A DNA stretch of 64,000 nt, from positions 22,794,026 through 22,858,025 of the forward strand of contig OX411543.1 of assembly GCA_948146395.1 (NCBI GenBank). The letters are read 5' to 3'. Source of the stretch: Fragum whitleyi (taxonomy: Eukaryota; Mollusca; Bivalvia; Cardiida; Cardiidae). The notes under the pieces were generated by a model. That model ran no database searches, was not told where the DNA came from, and was given only the letters and a program-made list of their open reading frames with translations. Below are positions 1-13,100 of this stretch, piece by piece; positions within the stretch are counted from its first letter, which is position 1, and the number at the start of each line of letters is the position of its first letter. The position numbers were made by a program, and so were the translations under genes.

Positions 1-2401
1 GGTCGGTTTTCCTTGTAGAGATGGTCACAGAAGCATGCCTTTGTCCGATTCCTTTAGCCATTGTAAGTGTTGTTTATGTTGCATTAAAATCAATTAAGTG
101 AATATAAATGGCCTCTGTGACTATATTTTATCTATATTCTGTAATGTAAAACCAGGCACATGCCATCTGCATCCTCAAGTTAAATGATGCTTGACATATT
201 AACTGACATCAAACCTCTTACTTGCTCTATTGATTAATCTGAATGATTAAAACTTTTTGAATGTCAAATCTAGCCTATGCTATGCTCTACTCTTAAAGAT
301 GTTTTCTTACTAACTATATCACACTTATAAGTAATGGAATGTTTGTTTTGCCACTACTCAAATTGATGAAAAAGGTAAAAAAGTTGGCTCAAACATCACA
401 AAGAAAGTCTTTTTGCACCATATTTTCCATGGTTTTGCGACAATCTTGCATAATTTGGTGGCCAAAGATTGATTAAAAATTATCCATAAAGCATCAAAAA
501 GATTCTCCTGTATAAGCAGCAAACACAAAATATATTGTTATGTATATATCCCTCGAGTATTATTGAAATCATAGCAGTTTTATGATGATTATTAGGATGC
601 GGAATGAAATTCATTTTGGCATGATTTTTTCAAAAACACCTGCATGTTTCGAACTCCTCCAGACAAGGCAAAAAGTGGATGGAGCCATCTTATGATATCT
701 TATTTTTACTCAGCAATGAACCAAAAACCAGCAGAAAATAAAATTTGGTGTTTCTCTTGAACTTAAGATTTTATTTAGGAGGGACCCCAGTGAGAATTAC
801 TTCCTGAGGTCGTTGTATGGTAAAAGTAGTTCCTTAAGAAAATGTAGTCCCTCAATGATAGATCTGTTTTTAGTGTTAAACAGTGATTTACTTGTAGTTT
901 TGCATAAGTTTTAAGTTATTTCACCTTTGTTCTAGAGTTTTGAAGTGCATTTTACTATCTCTTTGCAGGAGTTTATTCTCCAGGTGGGGGATGAAGAATA
1001 TAGGGCGTGATTTCTGGGCCCGTAGCTTTGTTGGTTCCGAAAGAACGGTTCCCTTGCTGTGACTGTATTATCTAAAAAACTGCCTTATCAACCTACATGA
1101 CAATTGGTTTTAAAAAGAAGTTCTTAGAAAGAGGAATAAGCACCCGTAACCCCCATACCTCAACGAAAATTCTGAAAAGAGCTACGGTTTGGAGAAAAAC
1201 ACTGATTTACCATACACTAAAGAGGACAAATTTTCACCGGGGTCTGACCTAGATGGGAAAATATGAACTTCTTTATTTATGGAGATTTCAACCTGAAACT
1301 TTGTACAAAAGTTGGGATTCATGCTGGAATGTCAATTAGCAGAGAATTTCCCTCAAGGTTTGTGTATTTTTCTATATTTTAGTATTTTACACGAATGTCG
1401 TAAAAAAATCTACATTTGTGGGAGAGTGATCTCCCTTTGAATGGAAGCTTGTTTTGTTTTCATCTTTTTGAAACATTTTGGCATGCAGGATGAGAAAACT
1501 AAACTGTTAAATCAGCTTAAGACAACAATTCATTTATATCATGGTAATGTATGAGAAAATTTGTACTTTTAAATGCCCCGTCAGAGCTTCGGAGGTACAT
1601 TTCTTCCGAATTTTACAGCCGACAAGTACAGGAAAAGATCACTTGTCCGATTAAGATTTATTATTTCAAATTTAAGGATAATTCTTCATTGAAAAAATCT
1701 TCAATTTGCCATGTTGTAGATATGTAAACCTTGCCATTATATACCTTTTGTGCTGGCTAATTTAGACAAGAGAAAACTTGGAGATAAAAGGAGAATTTGC
1801 TTGATGCAAGTATTTTCTCCTTTCCTCTAAATGATTTCCAATCAGTGCAAGTATTAATTCTTAAAAAAAGATAAATTGGCTTATAAGTGGTAATCTCTTA
1901 CATAGTGATATGATTTTTCACTCACTTTTATTTCCTTTTAGTTCTTGAGCAAATTGAGAAATGTACTTGTCTGTTTCAGAAGGCTATTTCTGACAAGTTG
2001 GGTATGTGAATTTCAAACCCCTGTTAATGTGAATCAAGTCCAAATTAATTAAAACAACAACATTTTTCCCGTTTCAAATAGTTGAAAAAGAAAGTTTGTT
2101 TGAAAAGACAATGATACTCAAATCAATACTAAATGAAAAAAAAAAACCATAACAAAACATGTGTGTGTGTGGGGGGGGGGTAGACCTGAAGAAGGGGGGG
2201 GGTATTCGGAAGGATAGTCAGCCGGGTTGGCATGACTATATCGGTCAGCAAAGGAAAAAAAAAAATTTGCAGACAAAGACCAGATCAGATCCTAGTCAAA
2301 TTTTCTTCTCTTTGTTGAGCTTTACACCAAGGCTTTCAGAGTGAACCAAAAATGACTGATAATCTTTGAACAAAGTGTTCAAAATAAAAACAATGTAGTA
2401 G
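1..2401 (+). repeat. Macrorepeat unit 1 (left-truncated by window)
   Basis: Starts inside exon-like segment a and holds full segments b (1489-1543) and c (1942-2001). It is the most divergent unit, with private bases such as TGTCAAATC near 262, CTATGCTATG near 279, TTTCGAACTCC near 648 and ACTCAGCAATG near 710 where the others read TGCCAAATC, CTATGATATG, TTTCAAACTCC and ACTCAGAAATG. Confidence 0.95.
2158..2202 (+). repeat. Length-variable GT/poly-G tract, one per macrorepeat unit
   Basis: In each unit a (GT)n run passes into a G run, then TAGACCTGAAGAA, then a second G run of 7-13. Equivalent tracts end near 2202, 4783, 7370, 9947, 13358, 15928, 18509, 21081 and 23659. Tract length accounts for most unit length differences. 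It lies between exon-like c and the next a, and the G runs can form G-quadruplexes. Confidence 0.9.
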
Positions 2402-2463
2402 TTGATTGTGAGTGACAGTTCTTTTATATTAAGAGTTTCACGACTCTCACTCTTTTATTCCAG

Positions 2464-2638
2464 TGAGACAGATCTTGAATTGTCATCGACAAATTACTTG
2501 CTGAATGCTGTGATTGGTGCTTTCTTCATCGCTCAGTCTAGACTTCGGATAGTCGTCGATACCAGCTCTACGTATTGGTCGGTTTTCCTTGTAGAAATGG
2601 TCACAGAAGCATGCCTTTGTCCGATTCCTTTAGCCATT
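2464..2638 (+). CDS. Exon-like segment a of macrorepeat (reference copy, unit 2)
   Basis: A 175-nt internal exon candidate. It is preceded by a good polypyrimidine tract and AG (CACTCTTTTATTCCAG ending at 2463) and followed by a strong donor, GTAAGT, at 2639. In the open frame it begins with the third base of a codon and ends on a codon boundary (phase 0). The ~58 encoded residues start ETDLELSSTNYLLNAVIG and end LCPIPLAI; they include a hydrophobic stretch (VIGAFFIA) and a second weakly hydrophobic segment, so a membrane protein is possible. The longer 91-codon frame containing it starts at TTG in intron-like sequence and is not a real start. Equivalent copies occur in every unit (end only at 1-62; then 5044, 7631, 10208, 13618, 16189, 18769, 21344 and 23919). 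I do not recognise the family. Confidence 0.45.
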
Positions 2639-4064
2639 GTAAGTGTTGTTTATGTTGCATTAAAATCAATTAAGTGAATATAAATGGCCTCTGTGACTAT
2701 ATTTTATCTATATTCTGTAATGTAAAACCAGGCACATGCCATCTGCATCCTCAAGTTAAATGATGCTTGACATATTAACTGACATCAAACCTCTTACTTG
2801 CTCTATTGATTAATCTGAATGATTAAAACTTTTTGAATGCCAAATCTAGCCTATGATATGCTCTACTCTTAAAGATGTTTTCTTACTAACTATATCACAC
2901 TTATAAGTAATGGAATGTTTGTTTTGCCACTACTCAAATTGATGAAAAAGGTAAAAAAGTTGGCTCAAACATCACAAAGAAAGTCTTTTTGCACCATATT
3001 TTCCATGGTTTTGCAACAATCTTGCATAATTTGGTGGCCAAAGATTGATTAAAAATTATCCATAAAGCATCAAAAAGATTCTCCTGTATAAGCAGCAAAC
3101 ACAAAATATATTGTTATGTATATATCCCTCGAGTATTATTGAAATCATAGCAGTTTTATGATGATTATTAGGATGCGGAATGAAATTCATTTTGGCATGA
3201 TTTTTTCAAAAACACCTGCATGTTTCAAACTCCTCCAGACAAGGCAAAAAGTGGATGGAGCCATCTTATGATATCTTATTTTTACTCAGAAATGAACCAA
3301 AAACCAGCAGAAAATAAAATTTGGTGTTTCTCTTGAACTTAAGATTTTATTTAGGAGGGACCCCAGTGAGAATTACTTCCTGAGGTCGTTGTATGGTAAA
3401 AGTAGTTCCTAAAGAAAATGTAGTCCCTCAATGATAGATCTGTTTTTAGTGTTAAACAGTGATTTACTTGTAGTTTTGCATAATTTTTAAGTTATTTCAC
3501 CTTTGTTCTAGAGTTTTGAAGTGCATTTTACTATCTCTTTGCAGGAGTTTATTCTCCAGGTGGGGGATGAAGAATATAGGGCGTGATTTCTGGGCCCGTA
3601 GCTTTGTTGGTTCCGAAAGAACGGTTCCCTTGCTGTGACTGTATTATCTAAAAAACTGCCTTATCAACCTACATGACAATTGGTTTTAAAAAGAAGTTCT
3701 TAGAAAGAGGAATAAGCACCCGTAACCCCCATACCTCAACGAAAATTCTGAAAAGAGCTACGGTTTGGAGAAAAACACTGATTTACCATACACTAAAGAG
3801 GACAAATTTTCACCGGGGTCTGACCTAGATGGGAAAATATGAACTTCTTTATTTATGGAGATTTCAACCTGAAACTTTGTACAAAAGTTGGGATTCATGC
3901 TGGAATGTCAATTAGCAGAGAATTTCCCTCAAGGTTTGTGTATTTTTCTATATTTTAGTATTTTACACGAATGTCGTAAAAAAATCTACATTTGTGGGAG
4001 AGTGATCTCCCTTTGAATGGAAGCTTGTTTTGTTTTCATCTTTTTGAAACATTTTGGCATGCAG

Positions 4065-4119
4065 GATGAGAAAACTAAACTGTTAAATCAGCTTAAGACA
4101 ACAATTCATTTATATCATG
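4065..4119 (+). CDS. Exon-like segment b of macrorepeat (reference copy, unit 2)
   Basis: A 55-nt candidate exon bounded by an acceptor (TTTTGGCATGCAG ending at 4064) and a donor (GTAATG at 4120). Starting in phase 0, compatible with the end of segment a, it reads DEKTKLLNQLKTTIHLYH and one extra base. The sequence is hydrophilic and helix-like. The same segment is in units 1-9 (unit 1: 1489-1543) and absent from truncated unit 10. It is short enough that chance splice signals are possible; the phase match with c is the main support. Confidence 0.4.
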
Positions 4120-4517
4120 GTAATGTATGAGAAAATTTGTACTTTTAAATGCCCCGTCAGAGCTTCGGAGGTACATTTCTTCCGAATTTTACAGCCGACA
4201 AGTACAGGAAAAGATCACTTGTCCGATTAAGATTTATTATTTCAAATTTAAGGATAATTCTTCATTGAAAAAATCTTCAATTTGCCATGTTGTAGATATG
4301 TAAACCTTGCCATTATATACCTTTTGTGCTGGCTAATTTAGACAAGAGAAAACTTGGAGATAAAAGGAGAATTTGCTTTATGCAAGTATTTTCTCCTTTC
4401 CTCTAAATGATTTCCAATCAGTGCAAGTATTAATTCTTAAAAAAAGATAAATTGGCTTATAAGTGGTAATCTCTTACATAGTGATATGATTTTTCACTCA
4501 CTTTTATTTCCTTTTAG

Positions 4518-4577
4518 TTCTTGAGCAAATTGAGAAATGTACTTGTCTGTTTCAGAAGGCTATTTCTGACAAGTTGG
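4518..4577 (+). CDS. Exon-like segment c of macrorepeat (reference copy, unit 2)
   Basis: A 60-nt candidate exon after a pyrimidine-rich acceptor (TTTATTTCCTTTTAG ending at 4517), followed by a strong donor, GTATGT, at 4578. Joined to b it completes a split codon and continues in frame as VLEQIEKCTCLFQKAISDKL, ending with one base of the next codon (phase 1). b and c together look like an amphipathic helix or coiled coil. c does not splice in an open frame onto a of the next unit (a stop follows), so the array as drawn is not one long repeating ORF. Function unknown. Unit 1 copy at 1942-2001. Confidence 0.4.
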
Positions 4578-4981
4578 GTATGTGAATTTCAAACCCCTGT
4601 TAATGTGAATCAAGTCCAAATTAATTAAAACAACAACATTTTTCCCGTTTCAAATAGTTGAAAAAGAAAGTTTGTTTGAAAAGACAATGATACTCAAATC
4701 AATACTAAATGAAAAAAAAACCATAACAAAACATGTGTGTGTGTGTGGGGGGGGGGGGGGTAGACCTGAAGAAGGGGGGGGGGTATTCGGAAGGATAGTC
4801 AGCCGGGTTGGCATGACTATATCGGTCAGCAAAGGAAAAAAAAAATTTGCAGACAAAGACCAGATCAGATCCTAGTCAAATTTTCTTCTCTTTGTTGAGC
4901 TTTACACCAAGGCTTTCAGAGTGAACCAAAAATGACTGATAATCTTTGAACAAAGTGTTCAAAATAAAAACAATGTAGTAG

Positions 4982-7568
4982 TTGATTGTGAGTGACAGTT
5001 CTTTTATATTAAGAGTTTCACGACTCTCACTCTTTTATTCCAGTGAGACAGATCTTGAATTGTCATCGACAAATTACTTGCTGAATGCTGTGATTGGTGC
5101 TTTCTTCATCGCTCAGTCTAGACTTCGGATAGTCGTCGATACCAGCTCTTCGTATTGGTCGGTTTTCCTTGTAGAGATGGTCACAGAAGCATGCCTTTGT
5201 CCGATTCCTTTAGCCATTGTAAGTGTTGTTTATGTTGCATTAAAATCAAATAAGTGAATATAAATGGCCTCTGTGACTATATTTTATCTATATTCTGTAA
5301 TGTAAAACCAGACACATGCCATCTGCATCCTCAAGTTAAATGATGCTTGACATATTAACTGACATCAAACCTCTTACTTGCTCTATTGATTAATCTGAAT
5401 GATTAAAACTTTTTGAATGCCAAATCTAGCCTATGATATGCTCTACTCTTAAAGATGTTTTCTTACTAACTATATCACACTTATAAGTAATGGAATGTTT
5501 GTTTTGCCACTACTCAAATTGATGAAAAAGGTAAAAAAGTTGGCTCAAACATCACAAAGAAAGTCTTTTTGCACCATATTTTCCATGGTTTTGCGACAAT
5601 CTTGCATAATTTGGTGGCCAAAGATTGATTAAAAATTATCCATAAAGCATCAAAAAGATTCTCCTGTATAAGCAGCAAACACAAAATATATTGTTATGTA
5701 TATATCCCTCGAGTATTATTGAAATCATAGCAGTTTTATGATGATTATTAGGATGCGGAATGAAATTCATTTTGGCATGATTTTTTTAAAAACACCTGCA
5801 TGTTTCAAACTCCTCCAGACAAGGCAAAAAATGGATGGAGCCATCTTATGATATCTTATTTTTACTCAGAAATGAACCAAAAACCAGCAGAAAATAAAAT
5901 TTGGTGTTTCTCTTGAACTTAAGATTTTATTTAGGAGGGACCCCAGTGAGAATTACTTCCTGAGGTCGTTGTATGGTAAAAGTAGTTCCTAAAGAAAATG
6001 TAGTCCCTCAATGATAGATCTGCTTTTAGTGTTAAACAGTGATTTACTTGTAGTTTTGCATAATTTTTAAGTTATTTCACCTTTGTTCTAGAGTTTTGAA
6101 GTGCATTTTACTATCTCTTTGCAGGAGTTTACTCTCCAGGTGGGGGATGAAGAATATAGGGCGTGATTTCTGGGCCCGTAGCTTTGTTGGTTCCGAAAGA
6201 ACGGTTCCCTTGCTGTGACTGTATTATCTAAAAAACTGCCTTATCAACCTACATGACAATTGGTTTTAAAAGGAAGTTCTTAGAAAGAGGAATAAGCACC
6301 CGTAACCCCCATACCTCAACGAAAATTCTGAAAAGAGCTACGGTTTGGAGAAAAACACTGATTTACCATACACTAAAGAGGACAAATTTTCACCGGGGTC
6401 TGACCTAGATGGGAAAATATGAACTTCTTTATTTATGGAGATTTCAACCTGAAACTTTGTACAAAAGTTGGGATTCATGCTGGAATGTCAATTAGCAGAG
6501 AATTTCCCTCAAGGTTTGTGTATTTTTCTATATTTTAGTATTTTACACGAATGTCGTAAAAAAATCTACATTTGTGGGAGAGTGATCTCCCTTTGAATGG
6601 AAGCTTGTTTTGTTTTCATCTTTTTGAAACATTTTGGCATGCAGGATGAGAAAACTAAACTGTTAAATCAGCTTAAGACAACAATTCATTTATATCATGG
6701 TAATGTATGAGAAAATTTGTACTTTTAAATGCCCCGTCAGAGCTTCGGAGGTACATTTCTTCCGAATTTTACAGCCGACAAGTACAGGAAAAGATCACTT
6801 GTCCGATTAAGATTTATTATTTCAAATTTAAGGATAATTCTTCATTGAAAAAATCTTCAATTTGCCATGTTGTAGATATGTAAACCTTGCCATTATATAC
6901 CTTTTGTGCTGGCTAATTTAGACAAGAGAAAACTTGGAGATAAAAGGAGAATTTGCTTGATGCAAGTATTTTCTCCTTTCCTCTAAATGATTTCCAATCA
7001 GTGCAAGTATTAATTCTTAAAAAAAGATAAATTGGCTTATAAGTGGTAATCTCTTACATAGTGATATGATTTTTCACTCACTTTTATTTCCTTTTAGTTC
7101 TTGAGCAAATTGAGAAATGTACTTGTCTGTTTCAGAAGGCTATTTCTGACAAGTTGGGTATGTGAATTTCAAACCCCTGTTAATGTGAATCAAGTCCAAA
7201 TTAATTAAAACAACAACATTTTTCCCGTTTCAAATAGTTGAAAAAGAAAGTTTGTTTGAAAAGACAATGATACTCAAATCAATACTAAATGAAAAAAAAA
7301 ACCATAACAAAACATGTGTGTGTGGGGGGGGGGGGGGGGGGTGGGGTAGACCTGAAGAAGGGGGGGGGGGTATTCGGAAGGATAGTCAGCCGGGTTGGCA
7401 TGACTATATCGGTCAGCAAAGGAAAAAAAAAAATTGCAGACAAAGACCAGATCAGATCCTAGTCAAATTTTCTTCTCTTTGTTGAGCTTTACACCAAGGC
7501 TTTCAGAGTGAACCAAAAATGACTGATAATCTTTGAACAAAGTGTTCAAAATAAAAACAATGTAGTAG
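4982..7568 (+). repeat. Macrorepeat unit 3
   Basis: Full 2,587-bp unit. The extra length comes mostly from an expanded poly-G tract interrupted by a T (7324-7370). Exon-like a is at 5044-5218. Confidence 0.95.
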
Positions 7569-10145
7569 TTGATTGTGAGTGACAGTTCTTTTATATTAAG
7601 AGTTTCACGACTCTCACTCTTTTATTCCAGTGAGACAGATCTTGAATTGTCATCGACAAATTACTTGCTGAATGCTGTGATTGGTGCTTTCTTCATCGCT
7701 CAGTCTAGACTTCGGATAGTCGTCGATACCAGCTCTTCGTATTGGTCGGTTTTCCTTGTAGAGATGGTCACAGAAGCATGCCTTTGTCCGATTCCTTTAG
7801 CCATTGTAAGTGTTGTTTCTGTTGCATTAAAATCAATTAAGTGAATATAAATGGCCTCTGTGACTATATTTTATCTATATTCTGTAATGTAAAACCAGGC
7901 ACATGCCATCTGCATCCTCAAGTTAAATGATGCTTGACATATTAACTGACATCAAACCTCTTACTTGCTCTATTGATTAATCTGAATGATTAAAACTTTT
8001 TGAATGCCAAATCTAGCCTATGATATGCTCTACTCTTAAAGATGTTTTCTTACTAACTATATCACACTTATAAGTAATGGAATGTTTGTTTTGCCACTAC
8101 TCAAATTGATGAAAAAGGTAAAAAAGTTGGCTCAAACATCACAAAGAAAGTCTTTTTGCACCATATTTTCCATGGTTTTGCGACAATCTTGCATAATTTG
8201 GTGGCCAAAGATTGATTAAAAATTATCCATAAAGCATCAAAAAGATTCTCCTGTATAAGCAGCAAACACAAAATATATTGTTATGTATATATCCCTCGAG
8301 TATTATTGAAATCATAGCAGTTTTATGATGATTATTAGGATGCGGAATGAAATTCATTTTGGCATGATTTTTTCAAAAACACCTGCATGTTTCAAACTCC
8401 TCCAGACAAGGCAAAAAGTGGATGGAGCCATCTTATGATATCTTATTTTTACTCAGAAATGAACCAAAAACCAGCAGAAAATAAAATTTGGTGTTTCTCT
8501 TGAACTTAAGATTTTATTTAGGAGGGACCCCAGTGAGAATTACTTCCTGAGGTCGTTGTATGGTAAAAGTAGTTCCTAAAGAAAATGTAGTCCCTCAATG
8601 ATAGATCTGTTTTTAGTGTTAAACAGTGATTTACTTGTAGTTTTGCATAATTTTTAAGTTATTTCACCTTTGTTCTAGAGTTTTGAAGTGCATTTTACTA
8701 TCTCTTTGCAGGAGTTTATTCTCCAGGTGGGGGATGAAGAATATAGGGCGTGATTTCTGGGCCCGTAGCTTTGTTGGTTCCGAAAGAACGGTTCCCTTGC
8801 TGTGACTGTATTATCTAAAAAACTGCCTTATCAACCTACATGACAATTGGTTTTAAAAAGAAGTTCTTAGAAAGAGGAATAAGCACCCGTAACCCCCATA
8901 CCTCAACGAAAATTCTGAAAAGAGCTACGGTTTGGAGAAAAACACTGATTTACCATACACTAAAGAGGACAAATTTTCACCGCTGTCTGACCTAGATGGG
9001 AAAATATGAACTTCTTTATTTATGGAGATTTCAACCTGAAACTTTGTACAAAAGTTGGGATTCATGCTGGAATGTCAATTAGCAGAGAATTTCCCTCAAG
9101 GTTTGTGTATTTTTCTATATTTTAGTATTTTACACGAATGTCGTAAAAAAATCTACATTTGTGGGAGAGTGATCTCCCTTTGAATGGAAGCTTGTTTTGT
9201 TTTCATCTTTTTGAAACATTTTGGCATGCAGGATGAGAAAACTAAACTGTTAAATCAGCTTAAGACAACAATTCATTTATATCATGGTAATGTATGAGAA
9301 AATTTGTACTTTTAAATGCCCCGTCAGAGCTTCGGAGGTACATTTCTTCCGAATTTTACAGCCGACAAGTACAGGAAAAGATCACTTGTCCGATTAAGAT
9401 TTATTATTTCAAATTTAAGGATAATTCTTCATTGAAAAAATCTTCAATTTGCCATGTTGTAGATATGTAAACCTTGCCATTATATACCTTTTGTGCTGGC
9501 TAATTTAGACAAGAGAAAACTTGGAGATAAAAGGAGAATTTGCTTGATGCAAGTATTTTCTCCTTTCCTCTAAATGATTTCCAATCAGTGCAAGTATTAA
9601 TTCTTAAAAAAAGATAAATTGGCTTATAAGTGGTAATCTCTTACATAGTGATATGATTTTTCACTCACTTTTATTTCCTTTTAGTTCTTGAGCAAATTGA
9701 GAAATGTACTTGTCTGTTTCAGAAGGCTATTTCTGACAAGTTGGGTATGTGAATTTCAAACCCCTGTTAATGTGAATCAAGTCCAAATTAATTAAAACAA
9801 CAACATTTTTCCCGTTTCAAATAGTTGAAAAAGAAAGTTTGTTTGAAAAGACAATGATACTCAAATCAATACTAAATGAAAAAAAAAAACATAACAAAAC
9901 ATGTGTGTGTGGGGGGGGGGGGGGGTAGACCTGAAGAAGGGGGGGGGTATTCGGAAGGATAGTCAGCCGGGTTGGCATGACTATATCGGTCAGCAAAGGA
10001 AAAAAAAAATTTGCAGACAAAGACCAGATCAGATCCTAGTCAAATTTTCTTCTCTTTGTTGAGCTTTACACCAAGGCTTTCAGAGTGAACCAAAAATGAC
10101 TGATAATCTTTGAACAAAGTGTTCAAAATAAAAACAATGTAGTAG
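7569..10145 (+). repeat. Macrorepeat unit 4
   Basis: Full 2,577-bp unit. Private CACCGCTGTCTGACC near 8979 in place of CACCGGGGTCTGACC. Exon-like a is at 7631-7805. Confidence 0.95.
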
Positions 10146-13100
10146 TTGATTGCGAGTGACAGTTCTTTTATATTAAGAGTTTCACGACTCTCACTCTTTT
10201 ATTCCAGTGAGACAGATCTTGAATTGTCATCGACAAATTACTTGCTGAATGCTGTGATTGGTGCTTTCTTCATCGCTCAGTCTAGACTTCGGATAGTCGT
10301 CGATACCAGCTCTTCGTATTGGTCGGTTTTCCTTGTAGAGATGGTCACAGAAGCATGCCTTTGTCCGATTCCTTTAGCCATTGTAAGTGTTGTTTATGTT
10401 GCATTAAAATCAATTAAGTGAATATAAATGGCCTCTGTGACTATATTTTATCTATATTCTGTAATGTAAAACCAGGCACATGCCATCTGCATCCTCAAGT
10501 TAAATGATGCTTGACATATTAACTGACATCAAACCTCTTACTTGCTCTATTGATTAATCTGAATGATTAAAACTTTTTGAATGCCAAATCTAGCCTATGA
10601 TATGCTCTACTCTTAAAGATGTTTTCTTACTAACTATATCACACTTATAAGTAATGGAATGTTTGTTTTGCCACTACTCAAATTGATGAAAAAGGTAAAA
10701 AAGTTGGCTCAAACATCACAAAGAAAGTCTTTTTGCACCATATTTTCCATGGTTTTGCGACAATCTTGCATAATTTGGTGGCCAAAGATTGATTAAAAAT
10801 TATCCATAAAGCATCAAAAAGATTCTCCTGTATAAGCAGCAAACACAAAATATACTCAGTTCCAAAAGAAAGTGTGCACTTTAGAATTTCGAATATTTCG
10901 GAAATTACACAACCTACCATCATGAAATATCGCATCACGTTCCCAAAGACTATTTGCAAACGATATTTGATAACACAAATCACGTGATTTGAAAACATTT
11001 TCTGCTATGTTGAAATCTTTGATTATGCATGTTTTGCATATGCATCACGCGTTAGATGACTTTTTGGTTCAAAATTGCTTTCAGTTGAATCACTGTGGCT
11101 TAGTTAATCATAAAATCACATCTTCATTACAAATGTGCATATTGCAACTACGTGGTTTGACTTATAATTTACGTGGGTAAACGAAATCGAACCTTGTCAA
11201 ATTAAGAACGCCAGAAAAATTGATAAAGTATTCATGTTCCAATAGAAATCGGGGGCATCATTTAGTCAGGCTTATTATGAGCAAATGGAGATGTCATAGA
11301 ACGTCATAGCACTGTTCTACGACAAGTAACTGGCCTAAGAACGTAGCAATTACTAACGTTGACGCCCACTTAACGTCTGCAAGAAAAATAAAACTTTTGT
11401 TTGAAAATGGCTTGGGATGTCTCCTTAAACTCTATAATCCAACATAAGCACATATCTCTTACAAGAGAACAAACTGTAAGGAGGTCAAATCTTAACGCTA
11501 TGAGTTCTGTTTGGGCGTATTCAGTATGCGATACTTTGTCAAACTCTGATTTGACTTTTTATTTCAAAAAGGTCTTATCTAAAGTATGACATCAAATTTA
11601 CCCCATAAATGTCCCCCAACTTTGTAAAAATCAAGAAAAATGCAAAAAGTGAAAGTGCACACTTTCTTATGGAACTCAGTATATATTGTTATGTATATAT
11701 CCCTCGAGTATTATTGAAATCATAGCAGTTTTATGATGATTATTAGGATGCGGAATGAAATTCATTTTGGCATGATTTTTTCAAAAACGCCTGCATGTTT
11801 CAAACTCCTCCAGACAAGGCAAAAAGTGGATGGAGCCATCTTATGATATCTTATTTTTACTCAGAAATGAACCAAAAACCAGCAGAAAATAAAATTTGGT
11901 GTTTCTCTTGAACTTAAGATTTTATTTAGGAGGGACCCCAGTGAGAATTACTTCCTGAGGTCGTTGTATGGTAAAAGTAGTTCCTAAAGAAAATGTAGTC
12001 CCTCAATGATAGATCTGTTTTTAGTGTTAAACAGTGATTTACTTGTAGTTTTGCATAATTTTTAAGTTATTTCACCTTTGTTCTAGAGTTTTGAAGTGCA
12101 TTTTACTCTCTCTTTGCAGGAGTTTATTCTCCAGGTGGGGGATGAAGAATATAGGGCGTGATTTCTGGGCCCGTAGCTTTGTTGGTTCCGAAAGAACGGT
12201 TCCCTTGCTGTGACTGTATTATCTAAAAAACTGCCTTATCAACCTACATGACAATTGGTTTTAAAAAGAAGTTCTTAGAAAGAGGAATAAGCACCCGTAA
12301 CCCCCATACCTCAACGAAAATTCTGAAAAGAGCTACGGTTTGGAGAAAAACACTGATTTACCATACACTAAAGAGGACAAATTTTCACCGGGGTCTGACC
12401 TAGATGGGAAAATATGAACTTCTTTATTTATGGAGATTTCAACCTGAAACTTTGTACAAAAGTTGGGATTCATGCTGGAATGTCAATTAGCAGAGAATTT
12501 CCCTCAAGGTTTGTGTATTTTTCTATATTTTAGTATTTTACACGAATGTCGTAAAAAAATCTACATTTGTGGGAGAGTGATCTCCCTTTGAATGGAAGCT
12601 TGTTTTGTTTTCATCTTTTTGAAACATTTTGGCATGCAGGATGAGAAAACTAAACTGTTAAATCAGCTTAAGACAACAATTCATTTATATCATGGTAATG
12701 TATGAGAAAATTTGTACTTTTAAATGCCCCGTCAGAGCTTCGGAGGTACATTTCTTCCGAATTTTACAGCCGACAAGTACAGGAAAAGATCACTTGTCCG
12801 ATTAAGATTTATTATTTCAAATTTAAGGATAATTCTTCATTGAAAAAATCTTCAATTTGCCATGTTGTAGATATGTAAACCTTGCCATTATATACCTTTT
12901 GTGCTGGCTAATTTAGACAAGAGAAAACTTGGAGATAAAAGGAGAATTTGCTTGATGCAAGTATTTTCTCCTTTCCTCTAAATGATTTCCAATCAGTGCA
13001 AGTATTAATTCTTAAAAAAAGATAAATTGGCTTATAAGTGGTAATCTCTTACATAGTGATATGATTTTTCACTCACTTTTATTTCCTTTTAGTTCTTGAG

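Larger units (their letters stand above)
2402..4981 (+). repeat. Macrorepeat unit 2
   Basis: Full 2,580-bp unit, used here as reference for the exon-like segments. Carries the GCTTTATGCAAG variant near 4375, shared only with units 6 and 8. Confidence 0.95.

Noticed and set aside
2464..2638. Resemblance of exon-like a to the S2-S3 region of SK potassium channels
   Set aside because: A few residues (ST..LL, VD..W, PIP) can be lined up, but spacing differs by several residues on both sides. Too weak to call; an HMM search would decide.
2402..2677. 91-codon ORF repeated in every unit as a stand-alone gene
   Set aside because: It begins at TTG in intron-like sequence, crosses a clear acceptor and a GTAAGT donor, and reads into the intron. 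Only the 175-nt interior is exon-like.
3545..3583. Exon starting after TCTCTTTGCAG in the unit (EFILQVGDEEYRA then stop)
   Set aside because: The acceptor is good and phase 0 fits segment a, but the frame stops after 13 codons with no polyadenylation context. It could be an alternative 3' end but is unsupported.
3828..3934. Another exon-like open stretch between a and b (NFFIYGDFNLKL...) ending at AAG|GTTTGT
   Set aside because: Its phases (2 in, 2 out) fit neither a nor b, and the acceptor is poor.
4650..4856. Proline/histidine-rich minus-strand ORFs in each unit (PPPPPHTHT)
   Set aside because: Products of translating the GT/poly-G tract; length varies with the tract.
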